This document shows positions 51,372 through 60,050 of a stretch of DNA of 64,000 nucleotides, piece by piece (the first letter of the stretch is position 1; every line of letters starts with the position of its first letter). Both the position numbers and the translations under genes were made by a program. Source of the stretch: Pseudomonas sp. DTU12.3 (GTDB lineage Bacteria > Pseudomonadota > Gammaproteobacteria > Pseudomonadales > Pseudomonadaceae); the NCBI RefSeq assembly GCF_004124275.1, contig NZ_CP027218.1, positions 2,793,501 to 2,857,500 of the forward strand, given 5' to 3'. The notes under the pieces were generated by a model. That model was not told the origin of the DNA, searched no databases, and saw only the letters and a list, made by a program, of their open reading frames with translations.

Positions 51372-52525
51372 CCTGGAGTGGTAAGCCCGGTCAGGCGTAT
51401 GCGGTTGCGCCCGCCGCGTTTGGATTCATAGAGCGCGGCGTCGCCTTGTTCGATCAGCGCGGTGAGGCTGGCCGGTGGGGTGTCGAACAGGCTGGCGCCG
51501 ATGCTCAGTGTCACGGCGGCGGGCGTGGGGAAAGTCTCTGAGGCGCTAGCGAGGAACTGCTCGCGCAAAGCGTTGCCCAGTTCGACGATGCGTTCGGTGG
51601 AGACGTTGCTCAGCAGCATGACGAACTCGTCGCCACCCAGGCGCGCGGCCAAGGCGTTGCGTGGCAGCAGCGAGCGAATCATCTCGCTCAAAGCGATCAG
51701 CAAACGGTCGCCGGCGGTATGGCCATACAGGTCGTTGACCAGTTTGAAGTTGTCGATATCGATCAACAGCAGGGCGCCACGGCGCTCTGGCGAAACCTCG
51801 GCGAGCAGGCGTGGCGCACGTTTTTCGAGGGCGCGGCGGTTGTACAGGGCGGTCAGCGGATCGCGCTCGGCGAGGCGGGCGATTTGCTTTTCCCGGCGGT
51901 AGCGTTCGGTGCCGGTCATCGACAGGGCAATCAGCATGATCGCCATCGCGCCCTCGACCAGGGAAATCTGGATGATCTCGCCCTTGAACGCGGCCAGGTC
52001 GATCAGCGTGCCGGGAATCACCACGGTCAACGCTTTGGCGACATAGAACAGGCCGTGGAGCAGCAGCACATAGCGCAACTGCACCGCGCCGACGCTCAGC
52101 GATTTGCCGTGCGGGCGCAGCAGGAAACTGCCCTTGAGCGTCGCTGCCGCGACCAGCAGCGAGTTGGCCACCAGCATGACTTTCGACCACTGCGGCCCGT
52201 CCGGCAACAGCAACAACGCCAGCCAGAGCAGGAAAATCAGGTACCAGGCGCGCGACAGCCGCGTCTGGGTGAAACGCGCGACACCGAGCAGGAACAGAAA
52301 ATGCGCGGTGACCAGCAGGCCGTTGGCAAACCAGATCCCGATCAGCACAAAGCCGTTGCTGCGCAGCAGGGCGAGGGTGGAGCCTACGGTGATCGTGGCA
52401 AACCCGGCGCTCCAGAACAGCAGCGAAGGTTCACGGATGCTGCGCCACTCGACCGCCAGGTACAGCGCGGCAGCGGCCGCGAGCGCGATCGAAAGGGTCA
52501 GCATCGTAGGAGGGTCGAGCGGCAT
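51368..52525 (-). CDS. Membrane diguanylate cyclase (GGDEF)
   Basis: 385 aa. About six to seven N-terminal membrane segments (residues 8-195), then a GGDEF domain (about 215-380) with LTALYNRRALE, LLIDIDNFKLVNDLYGHTAG and active-site motif RLGGDEFVML. It makes cyclic di-GMP from GTP. The usual inhibitory I-site RxxD is here RNAL, so product inhibition at this site is probably lost. Start MPLDPP (52525) or MLTLS (52504). Overlaps the thioesterase gene by 4 bp. Confidence 0.92.
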   Translation of the reverse strand: MPLDPPTMLTLSIALAAAAALYLAVEWRSIREPSLLFWSAGFATITVGSTLALLRSNGFVLIGIWFANGLLVTAHFLFLLGVARFTQTRLSRAWYLIFLLWLALLLLPDGPQWSKVMLVANSLLVAAATLKGSFLLRPHGKSLSVGAVQLRYVLLLHGLFYVAKALTVVIPGTLIDLAAFKGEIIQISLVEGAMAIMLIALSMTGTERYRREKQIARLAERDPLTALYNRRALEKRAPRLLAEVSPERRGALLLIDIDNFKLVNDLYGHTAGDRLLIALSEMIRSLLPRNALAARLGGDEFVMLLSNVSTERIVELGNALREQFLASASETFPTPAAVTLSIGASLFDTPPASLTALIEQGDAALYESKRGGRNRIRLTGLTTPG

Positions 52526-52631
52526 TTCTTCAGGGGCCTGTCTGTAGGGCAGCAAGACCGGCGATTGTAAGCGTTTGCGGCTGATTTGGCAGGAGGGCGG
52601 CGCGAGCGGCTGTGGCCGTCGCGCCGAACGG

Positions 52632-53660
52632 TTACTGGCTGGCGTCGAGCACCACGCGGTAGCGCGCCTTGCCGCTGCGCAAATGCTCGACCGCCTCGTT
52701 GACCTGGCTCATGGGAAACATCTCGACCTGCGGCAGAATCTGATGCCGGGCGCAAAATTCCAACATGGTCGCCATGGTGGCGGGCGAGCCTACCGGCGAG
52801 GCGGACAGGGATTTCTGCTGCGGGATCAGATCGAACACATGCACCGGAATGGCGCTGGGCACGATGCCGACAAAGTGCAGTCGGCCGTTGGCACGCAGGG
52901 TGGCGAGCATGGCTGTCCAGTCGAGGTCGGCGTTGGCGCTGATCAACAGAAAGTCCAGCGTGCCGGCAATGGCTTTCAAGGCATTGCTGTCGGTCGAAGC
53001 GACGACATTGTGCGCGCCGAGGCGCTTGGCTTCGTCCTGCTTGTTCAGCGACGAGGTGAACGCCGTGACTTCACAGCCCCAGGCGTTGAGAAAACGCAGC
53101 GCCAGATGGCCGAGGCCGCCGATGCCGACCACGCCGACGCGGTCGGTGGGCTTGACGCCAAATTGCAGTAACGGGTTGAACACCGTGGAGCCAGCGCAGA
53201 ACAGTGGGCCGACCATGGCCGGGTCAAGGTTGTCGGGTACCGCAATCGCCCACGCCCAGTGCGAACGCAAGCGGTCGGCGAAGCCGCCGTTGCTGCCGAT
53301 GATCGTCGGTTGCGCGGTGCCACACAGTTGCTGCGAGCCGCTGATGCAGGACGAGCAGTGCATGCAGCTGCCCTTGTACCAACCGATCCCTACGCGCTGG
53401 CCCATTTTCAGGCCGCGCACCTGAGTGCCCATGCGGACGATTTTGCCGACCACCTCATGCCCTGGCACAAAGGGGTAGCGGCTGATGCCCCAGTCGTTGT
53501 CGATCAGCGACTGATCGGAATGACAGACGCCGCAATATTCCACGGCGACTTCGACGTCTTCTTCGCCCAATGTGCCGGGATCGTAGCTGTAACGCTCCAG
53601 CGGTGCGCCGGCAGCGGTCGCCGCCCAGCCATTGAAAGTTGCGGGTTCGGTGTTGCTCAT
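52632..53660 (-). CDS. Zinc-dependent alcohol dehydrogenase, cinnamyl/YahK type
   Basis: 342 aa medium-chain dehydrogenase. Catalytic zinc ligands in EYCGVCHSDQ and GHEVVGKI; structural zinc in CMHCSSCISGSQQLC; NAD(P) motif VGVVGIGGLGHLALRF. It reduces aldehydes to alcohols or the reverse, with NADP(H) likely. ATG at 53660 with CGGAGGTGTCCCC upstream. Monocistronic. Confidence 0.93.
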   Translation of the reverse strand: MSNTEPATFNGWAATAAGAPLERYSYDPGTLGEEDVEVAVEYCGVCHSDQSLIDNDWGISRYPFVPGHEVVGKIVRMGTQVRGLKMGQRVGIGWYKGSCMHCSSCISGSQQLCGTAQPTIIGSNGGFADRLRSHWAWAIAVPDNLDPAMVGPLFCAGSTVFNPLLQFGVKPTDRVGVVGIGGLGHLALRFLNAWGCEVTAFTSSLNKQDEAKRLGAHNVVASTDSNALKAIAGTLDFLLISANADLDWTAMLATLRANGRLHFVGIVPSAIPVHVFDLIPQQKSLSASPVGSPATMATMLEFCARHQILPQVEMFPMSQVNEAVEHLRSGKARYRVVLDASQ

Positions 53661-53716
53661 GGGGACACCTCCGGTTCGACTCGCGGGGACAGTGACAGCC
53701 CGTCAAGTCTAGTCGG

Positions 53717-53965
53717 TCATTGCGCCGGCGCGAGCCAGGTGTCGACGACTCGCCGATCGAGCTCTTCCCAGTACGCCATGCCCAATACCCGTGTGGTGTT
53801 GAGGCCGCGCAGGTAGCCGCGCAATTGGTTGGCGGTGTCCTTGATCAGCTGCGGATCGGCGATGTTCTTGTCCAGCAGGACGCTTTCATACTGGACGAGA
53901 TACTCGGCCACTCGCTCGCGAAAATCGGGCAGAACGGCGTCACGGATCAGGTCAAACGTTCTCAA
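53717..53965 (-). CDS. Small hypothetical protein (82 aa)
   Basis: Begins MRTFDLIRDAVLPDFRERVA using a TTG start at 53965 with GAGGAT 7-12 bp upstream. Mostly alpha-helical by appearance, hydrophilic, ends WLAPAQ. No known family recognised. It lies 56 bp downstream (in transcription, upstream side 53660) of no operon partner and is divergent from the exported protein at 54135. Confidence 0.6.
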   Translation of the reverse strand: MRTFDLIRDAVLPDFRERVAEYLVQYESVLLDKNIADPQLIKDTANQLRGYLRGLNTTRVLGMAYWEELDRRVVDTWLAPAQ

Positions 53966-54134
53966 AGCGGGATCCTCATTGATCTTTTTCTAGTTGTAGT
54001 GAGTGTGTATCAGTCTGCTCGGCGCGCAACTATTGCTAGAAGTAATAGTGACCATCACGAAACGCAAGTTCTGCTTTGTCGGTAATGAGCGGAAAATCGG
54101 CTCCATCGAACACGCAGCTCAAGGAATTTGCGCG

Positions 54135-54779
54135 ATGAAGACTCTGACCCGACTGGCTCTGGTTGCCCTGTTGATGGGCGGCGCGGTTGCTACTGCACCG
54201 GCCTACGCAGGCGACGCCCGGTCCTGTCATCTTCAAGCCATCGCCGGCAGCAGCGCCACATTGCAGCACTCGCAGACCGTGGGTGTACTGCTCAGCGAGG
54301 ACACCCTGGAAAACCTGCAATACCTTGAGCGTTACCACGACATGGCGTTGAACGGCGCAAAAGATGCGCTCGATACGCGGATTCGCCAGGCGTTCGTTGC
54401 CAGCTCCGATCCGGAACTGGCGATCGACTGGCTGATGAGTTCGTTGCAGCAACAGTTTCTGTCGGTGACCGTCTACGACAATCTCGATGCGCTGATTCAG
54501 GCGCATCCGGACATCGTGGTCAAGCTCGACACCTTCAATCGCCTGCTGACGCAACGCAACAGCCTGGTCGAAGCGCGGTTTACCGCACGCTTCTACGACG
54601 CTGACCTGCAATACATCGGCAAGGCCGAAGGCGCTGTCGAGAAACAACTGCCTTCGGTCTGGGTACATAACCAGGCAGCGCCGCAAGTCGCCGCGCAGAT
54701 CGACAGACAGCGAGACCTGCAACTTAACGCATTGAAGCAATTCGATGTGTCGCTCAAGGCCTTGGTGGCGTCGAGCTGA
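54135..54779 (+). CDS. Exported hypothetical protein
   Basis: 214 aa. Signal peptide MKTLTRLALVALLMGGAVAT with cleavage after AYA|GD. The mature part is alpha-helical and rich in Gln, Leu and Asp (ENLQYLERYHDMALNGAKDA), so probably a periplasmic helical protein. The start at 54135 is the one giving a signal peptide; earlier in-frame codons lack an RBS. No function recognised. The lipoprotein gene follows after 86 bp. Confidence 0.7.
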   Translation: MKTLTRLALVALLMGGAVATAPAYAGDARSCHLQAIAGSSATLQHSQTVGVLLSEDTLENLQYLERYHDMALNGAKDALDTRIRQAFVASSDPELAIDWLMSSLQQQFLSVTVYDNLDALIQAHPDIVVKLDTFNRLLTQRNSLVEARFTARFYDADLQYIGKAEGAVEKQLPSVWVHNQAAPQVAAQIDRQRDLQLNALKQFDVSLKALVASS

Positions 54780-54865
54780 ACACTTAAAACATAAATGGCG
54801 ACGGCGGCTCCGTGAGGCTGAACCGTTGCCGGTTGAACCGAACCTTTATTTTCAGGATTTTACTG

Positions 54866-55207
54866 ATGCGTCCTTTATTTGTGCCTGCCATGGCTGTTGC
54901 TTCCCTGTTGCTCGCTAGTTGTGCCTCCACGCCGAACAACCCGACCCTGACCTTGCAGACCAGCAAGACCCCGGCGCAATACGCCGATTGCGTGGTGCCG
55001 AAACTGCAGGGCAGTGCGCTGAACCCGACGGTGTCGCAGACCCAGCGTAGCTACCGCATTGTGGTGCCGAGCAGGATTTCCGCGGACAACATTCTGGAAG
55101 CCTACAAGGCTGGCACCGGCGGCAAGGTGTTCCTCTACGAGCGCCATTTGCTGGCCTCGAACTACCTGCCTTCGAGTTTTGAGCGCGCCGCGCAGGACTG
55201 CATCTGA
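54866..55207 (+). CDS. Small lipoprotein, paralogue of 8198-8533
   Basis: 113 aa. Lipoprotein signal MRPLFVPAMAVASLLLASC, lipobox LASC (Cys19). The mature part shows YADCVVPKLQ, SYRIVVPSRISADNIL, KVFLYERH and AQDCI, parallel to the lipoprotein at 8198-8533, including the two spaced cysteines. Followed by a terminator at 55270. Function unknown. Confidence 0.78.
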   Translation: MRPLFVPAMAVASLLLASCASTPNNPTLTLQTSKTPAQYADCVVPKLQGSALNPTVSQTQRSYRIVVPSRISADNILEAYKAGTGGKVFLYERHLLASNYLPSSFERAAQDCI

Positions 55208-55269
55208 TTTCACCCCGTACACGTATGTAACAGAGCTCCTTTGGTTGGCCGCAACCAACCAATTTTTTG

Positions 55270-55303
55270 CCCCGCGCCTTCATTCGGTCGCGGGGTTTTT
55301 TTT
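55270..55303 (+). terminator. Rho-independent terminator
   Basis: Stem CCCCGCG / CGCGGGG with a 12-nt loop, followed by T8, 62 bp after the lipoprotein stop. Confidence 0.88.
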
Positions 55304-55334
55304 GCTTTGTTTCGCTGAGACTGCACACACCCAT

Positions 55335-55424
55335 TGTGGGAGCGGGCTTGCTCGCGAAGGCAGTTTATCAATCGCTCTCTGTATGACCTGACAGACCGCT
55401 TTCGCGAGCAAGCCCGCTCCCACA
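55335..55424. repeat. REP inverted repeat, family I
   Basis: TGTGGGAGCGGGCTTGCTCG plus CGAAGG pairs with CGCTTTCGCGAGCAAGCCCG plus CTCCCACA. The 397-bp gap 55208-55604 holds the terminator, this REP and the lysE-type promoter region; no gene seen. Confidence 0.92.
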
Positions 55425-55604
55425 GAGTTCGTTCAGGAACTCAACCACTGTCGGCATAGAAAAGTCAGTTGATTCGAAACAGTCACCGGTGTCCATCCGT
55501 CAATGGGTAAAAGCGCTATCGCAGAAGGTATAGTCGGCTCTGCGACAGATCGCCCGGCTGCTGTAACATGCCGCACCTCACCTCATTTATCGCGAGCACT
55601 GAAA

Positions 55605-56246
55605 ATGGATTCTCACTCGATTCTGACCTTCACCCTGGTCGCCGCGATTGCGATCGCCAGTCCCGGCCCGGCGACGTTAATGGCGATCAACAACAGCCTG
55701 GCCCATGGGCAGCGCAGCACCATTTGGTCCTCGCTGGGCAATGCCAGTGGTCTGTTTTGCCTGTCGGCGGCGGCGATGCTCGGATTGGGCGCGTTGCTGG
55801 CCAGTTCGGAAGTCCTCTTCAATGCGGTGAAGGTCATCGGTGCCGGGTATCTGTTCTATCTCGGCGTCAAGCAGCTGTGCAAAAAAGGCCCGATGCTGCC
55901 GGAAGGCGCGGAGGGGGACGCGAACAAGGTGCAGCCGACGCGCAGCAAGCTGTACAAATCAGCCTTTTTCACCGCTGTGACCAATCCCAAGGCGACGATG
56001 TTTTTCACCGCGCTGTTCCCACAGTTCATCGATCAGGGCGGGGCGCTGCTGCCGCAATTCCTGATACTGACGTCGATCTTCATGGCGTTGTCGGTGTCGT
56101 CGCTGAGCGTCTATGCGGCGCTGGCTTCGCGGGCCAAAGGTGTGCTGACGCGGCCGGCGCTGTCGCGTTGGGTCAGCCGCGTCGTGGGCACGACGTTCAT
56201 TGGTTTCGGTGCCGCAATCCTGACCATGCGCCGGCAGACCGCTTGA
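55605..56246 (+). CDS. LysE/RhtB-family amino-acid exporter
   Basis: 213 aa, six hydrophobic segments. The signature AIASPGPATLMAINNSLAHG in the first loop and TNPKATMFFTALFPQFID in the middle are characteristic. The family exports amino acids such as lysine, homoserine or threonine. Start MDSHSI (55605); the frame continues upstream without RBS. Convergent with the histidine kinase gene (15-bp gap). Confidence 0.92.
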   Translation: MDSHSILTFTLVAAIAIASPGPATLMAINNSLAHGQRSTIWSSLGNASGLFCLSAAAMLGLGALLASSEVLFNAVKVIGAGYLFYLGVKQLCKKGPMLPEGAEGDANKVQPTRSKLYKSAFFTAVTNPKATMFFTALFPQFIDQGGALLPQFLILTSIFMALSVSSLSVYAALASRAKGVLTRPALSRWVSRVVGTTFIGFGAAILTMRRQTA

Positions 56247-56261
56247 TCGCCGGACTTCGGC

Positions 56262-57455
56262 TCAAACCCATTTGAACTGCGCCGGGAATCTCGCGACAAA
56301 GCAGGTTCCCGACTCGGCATCGGATGTCACCTGCAACGTGCCGTTGTGTGCAGCGGTGATCTGCGCGGCGATGTACAGGCCCAGCCCCAGGCCTTCACCG
56401 CGCTGACCGGCTTCGGACCGGGAAAACGGTTCGAACAGCAGCGGCATCAATGGCGCCGGAATCGGCGTGCCCTGATTGCTCAGCGAGATGACGATTTCAT
56501 CGCCCTCGGCACACGCCTTGAGGATGATCGGTGCGCTGATCGAGCCGTGGGTCACCGCGTTGCCGAGCAGGTTGGACAGCAACTGGCTGATGCGCAGGGC
56601 ATCGCAATAGACCCCCGCCGGTACGTTCAATTCATGAATGAAGGTCGCACGCGGGTGCGAAGCCTGGACCTCTTCCAGAGTGAGCAGCAATGTCCGTTGC
56701 AAGTCATCCACCAGTTTGCGCTGGACCGGAATCCCGCCACCCAGACGGCCACGGGCAAAGTCGAGTATGTTCTCGATCAGCACGCCCATGCGCATCGAGC
56801 TGTTGCGGATGGCCGACAACAGATTGAGCGAGCGCTTGTCTTCGGTTTTGGTTTGCAGCAGATCGGCGCTCATGCGGATCGCGCTCAGCGGTGTGCGCAG
56901 GTCATGGCCGAGCACCGCGATGAATTGCTCGCGCAGCCGCCCGAGTTCGTTGGCACTGGCCAGCTCGACCTTGGTGGCCTCCAGATGACTTTGCGTGTCG
57001 AGGCTCATGGCGATCAACTGGGCGAACAGCGTGAGGGTCTTGGCGATCGCCGGTTCGTCGAGATTCGCCGGCACCGAGTCGATGGCGCAGAGCGTGCCGA
57101 AAAAATCACCATTGGCTTTGACGATCGGGATGGAAATGTAGCTTTCCAGGCCGTAGGTCTGTGGCGTGTGATGCCGGGAAAAGATCGGGTGCGCGCTGGC
57201 GTGGCCGAAAATCACCGGTTGCTGGTGTTGGCGGATTTCGTGACAGATGGTCGATTCAAGCACCAGTTCGCCGCCGGGCTTGAGCCCGAAGTCGATCGAG
57301 TCGTCGACGGCGCAGGCCACCCAGTTTCGCTCAGTCACCCGCGCCACCGCCGCGAAGCGCATGCCGGTGAGGTGTTTGACCATGCTCAGAATCACCGGCA
57401 CCGCGTCAATGCTGCTGATGGCTTCGATGTCTGGGATGAATTCCGGATTGGTCAT
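56262..57455 (-). CDS. GAF-domain sensor histidine kinase
   Basis: 397 aa, soluble. GAF domain about residues 15-160 (DFGTLCAIDSVPANLDEPAI), HisKA with phospho-acceptor His in IAVLGHDLRTPLSAIR (about 180), HATPase with N-box LLSNLLGNAVTHG and G-box GEGLGLGLYIAAQ. No membrane segment, no response regulator adjacent, so its partner is unknown (orphan kinase). Light- or redox-sensing bilin Cys cannot be confirmed. Confidence 0.9.
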   Translation of the reverse strand: MTNPEFIPDIEAISSIDAVPVILSMVKHLTGMRFAAVARVTERNWVACAVDDSIDFGLKPGGELVLESTICHEIRQHQQPVIFGHASAHPIFSRHHTPQTYGLESYISIPIVKANGDFFGTLCAIDSVPANLDEPAIAKTLTLFAQLIAMSLDTQSHLEATKVELASANELGRLREQFIAVLGHDLRTPLSAIRMSADLLQTKTEDKRSLNLLSAIRNSSMRMGVLIENILDFARGRLGGGIPVQRKLVDDLQRTLLLTLEEVQASHPRATFIHELNVPAGVYCDALRISQLLSNLLGNAVTHGSISAPIILKACAEGDEIVISLSNQGTPIPAPLMPLLFEPFSRSEAGQRGEGLGLGLYIAAQITAAHNGTLQVTSDAESGTCFVARFPAQFKWV

Positions 57456-57537
57456 GTGGCGGCGCTTCGCAATGAGTTTGCTCAGAGACTATCCGTTATC
57501 GCCGGCCATGACTAATGGGCTGGCCGAAAACGACGAA

Positions 57538-57575
57538 GGGCGCCGTGGTTTTTCCAGGCGCCCCTCGCGGTTTAA
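57538..57575 (-). terminator. Possible terminator of TonB-receptor gene
   Basis: GGGCGCC / GGCGCCC stem with a 12-nt loop containing TTTTT, 27 bp after the receptor stop on the minus strand; the T-run after the stem is weak. Confidence 0.4.
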
Positions 57576-57589
57576 TGTTCTATTGGTGT

Positions 57590-59767
57590 TTAGAACTTGT
57601 ACTTGGCCGTCAGCATGTAGCTGCGCGGGTTGCCGTAGTTGTCGGTGGAACCCCAAGTAGTGTTGTAGCCGATCGCGGAGTAGTAGACGCGGTCGAAAAT
57701 GTTGTTGGCGTTGACCTGCAGATCCAGGTGCTTGTTGACTTCATAACCAGCCATCAGGTCGGTGACCGCGTAGCTGCCCTGTTCGAGACGATAGCTGCCG
57801 ACGCTGAGCGGTACATCGTTGTACATGCGGCTCTGCCAGTAGACGTTGCCGCCGACGCGGAATTTCTCCAGCGGGCCTTGCAGTCGGTACAGGGTCGAAA
57901 CCTTGAACAAATGCTCGGGCGTATCGGTATCGAAGCGCTGATTATTGTTGTCCGGGTTTTCGTCCTTGATGTAGTGCGCGCGGGTGTAGGTGTAACCGGC
58001 GCCCAGTTGCCAGTTCTCGGTCAGTGCGCCTTGCAGTTCGACATCCAGGCCCTGACTGCGGACTTTGCCGGAACCCTGGTAGCAGGTCATCACCGGGCAA
58101 CCGAGCTGACTTTCGGCAAGGGTCGCGCGGTTGGTCTGATCGATCTGGAACACCGACAGACTGGCATTGAGCGCGCCGTTGAAGTACTCGCCCTTGATGC
58201 CGACCTCGTAGTTTTCGCCGACGATCGGGTCGAGCTGTTTGCCGGAAATATCCTGCTGGGTTTGCGGGCTGAAAATGTCGGTGTAGCTGGCGTACAGCGA
58301 GTGATGATCGTCGAGCTTGTAGATCAGGCCCGAGTAGCGCGTCAGGTTGCGGGTGACTTTGTAGTCGCCGTCACCGGTGCGGTCATCATAGTCGTACCAG
58401 TCGAGACGGCCGCCGAGGATCAGCGTCAGCGGGTCGGCCAGGCTCAGGCGAGTGGTCAGGTACACCGCATCCTGCGTGGTCACCGTGCGGGTTTTGCTGT
58501 CACGCACGAAGTCCGGTTTTGGTGCGCCAATCGGCCAGGCCGTGGTGTAGGGGTCGTATTCCTTGGAGGTGGCATCGTAGAGGCGGTTGCTGGCGCCGAG
58601 GACCAGTTCGTGGGTGCGGCCGAAGGCTTCGAACGGGCCGCTGGCAAAGGCGTCGAGCGCGGTTTGCTTGTCGGTGTTGTGCGACTGGTAGGCGGTGGTT
58701 TCCAGCGGACCTTTGTAGCGCGACAGGTAGGTGCCGGAAAACTCGCCGTTGAGCGTCGAGGACGAGCCGGCGAGGTGCAGTTTCCAGTCGTTGTCGAAGC
58801 GGTGCTCGACTTCACCGAAGACGGTGTCGATCTGCAGCTTCTTGTTTTCCCAATCGGTACCCGGGTAGGTGGAGCGGGGCAGGTCGAGGTGGTGGCCGTC
58901 GGTGCCGAGCGGCAAGCCGCCCCAGAAATAGTTGGTCTGCTCGTTCTGACGGGAAAAGCCCAGGGTCGCCGTGGTGCTTTCGCTGAGGTCGGCTTCACCG
59001 ATGGCATAGAACAGGCCGTGATCGTTCTGCTCTTTATCGCGGAAGCTGTCGGCGCCCTGATAGGAACTCACCACCCGGCCACGCAAGGTGCCGCTGTCAT
59101 TCAGCGGGCTGGAGGCGTCGATCTCGCCACGGTAATCATCCCAGCTGCCGGCGGCGCCGGTGAGGGTCACTTGCTGATCGGCCGTCGGGCGTTTGCGCAC
59201 CAGGTTGATGGCCGCCGAAGGGTTGCCGGCACCGGTGACGAGGCCGGTCGCACCGCGAACGATTTCGACCCGGTCGAACATCGCCAGGTTCGGCTGCACC
59301 GCCATCGAGAACGGCGAATAAGAACTCGGCAGGCCGTCGTACATGATGTTGTCGATGTCGAAGCCACGAGCGCTGTAAGTCTGTCGGCCCGGGCCGCTGG
59401 ACTGACTGAGGAACAACCCCGGCGTGGCCTTCACTACATCGTTGATGCTGGTCATGTTCTGGTCGTCCATGCGCTGCCGGGTGATCACGGTCACCGCTTG
59501 TGGCGTTTCGCGCATGGTCAGCGACAGCTTGGTCGCGGTCTGCATCGGGCCGGTGGTATAGGAGTCCGTGCCTTCGGTGGTGCTGCCCATTTGCGTGGCG
59601 CCGATTTCGGTGGCGCCCAGCTCGAGAGTGGTCGGTGCATTGGCTTTTTCAGGCGCTGCCTGGGGTTTTTCCTCAGCAGCAACGTTGGTGATGCCTGCCA
59701 TGCAGATGGCGATTGCCAGCAAGTTGGGCGAGAGGTTCGAACGGCGGTGAATGGTCTGAAACGACAT
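57590..59767 (-). CDS. TonB-dependent siderophore receptor
   Basis: 725 aa. Signal peptide to about residue 32 (AGITNVAAEE), then a short linker and TonB-box-like region, plug domain (residues about 70-190: ETPQAVTVITRQRMDDQNMT, PSAAINLVRKRP) and a 22-strand barrel that ends in aromatic Phe (LTAKYKF). No N-terminal signalling domain, so it does not act with an ECF sigma/FecR pair. Resembles ferrichrome/pyoverdine-type receptors. Start at 59767, preceded by Fur-like boxes at 59815-59856. Confidence 0.9.
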   Translation of the reverse strand: MSFQTIHRRSNLSPNLLAIAICMAGITNVAAEEKPQAAPEKANAPTTLELGATEIGATQMGSTTEGTDSYTTGPMQTATKLSLTMRETPQAVTVITRQRMDDQNMTSINDVVKATPGLFLSQSSGPGRQTYSARGFDIDNIMYDGLPSSYSPFSMAVQPNLAMFDRVEIVRGATGLVTGAGNPSAAINLVRKRPTADQQVTLTGAAGSWDDYRGEIDASSPLNDSGTLRGRVVSSYQGADSFRDKEQNDHGLFYAIGEADLSESTTATLGFSRQNEQTNYFWGGLPLGTDGHHLDLPRSTYPGTDWENKKLQIDTVFGEVEHRFDNDWKLHLAGSSSTLNGEFSGTYLSRYKGPLETTAYQSHNTDKQTALDAFASGPFEAFGRTHELVLGASNRLYDATSKEYDPYTTAWPIGAPKPDFVRDSKTRTVTTQDAVYLTTRLSLADPLTLILGGRLDWYDYDDRTGDGDYKVTRNLTRYSGLIYKLDDHHSLYASYTDIFSPQTQQDISGKQLDPIVGENYEVGIKGEYFNGALNASLSVFQIDQTNRATLAESQLGCPVMTCYQGSGKVRSQGLDVELQGALTENWQLGAGYTYTRAHYIKDENPDNNNQRFDTDTPEHLFKVSTLYRLQGPLEKFRVGGNVYWQSRMYNDVPLSVGSYRLEQGSYAVTDLMAGYEVNKHLDLQVNANNIFDRVYYSAIGYNTTWGSTDNYGNPRSYMLTAKYKF

Positions 59768-59814
59768 CAATCTGCTTCCCCGGGAAATACCAAAACGAAT
59801 CTGATGCACACGCA

Positions 59815-59856
59815 TGTAAGAAGTATTCGCATTAGCATGTCAGATTGATTCGCACT
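59815..59856 (-). promoter_or_regulatory. Two tandem Fur-box-like sequences
   Basis: On the minus strand AATGCGAATACTTCTTACA and AGTGCGAATCAATCTGACA, 23 bp apart, match 13 and 12 of 18 defined positions of AATGAGAATnATTCTCATT. They lie 48-89 bp before the receptor start, which fits iron repression by Fur. Confidence 0.65.
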
Positions 59857-60000
59857 AAGAAAGTCATACGAGTCAGATAGTTAACAAAATTTTCACATTT
59901 GACGGGGTGGCTCACAGGCTCGAATCAGGACGATTTGAGTGAGTGAAGCCAGAGAAATCGCGGGGTGTAGAGGGCCGGGCGTGGGGGCAAACAGTGCGCA

Positions 60001-60035
60001 GCGGTGTCGATGTTAGACGCCTTCATCGACACCGC
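60001..60035. repeat. Perfect 12-bp hairpin between receptor and YghU genes
   Basis: GCGGTGTCGATG / CATCGACACCGC with an 11-nt loop, 16 bp after the YghU gene stop. No T-run follows, so it is not a classical terminator; it may stabilise the 3' end. Confidence 0.7.
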
Positions 60036-60050
60036 CGCCGAAGGGCTGAC

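Noticed and set aside
57515..59848. 777-codon open frame antisense to the TonB receptor
   Set aside because: Shadow of the receptor gene; the sense strand has signal peptide, plug and barrel.
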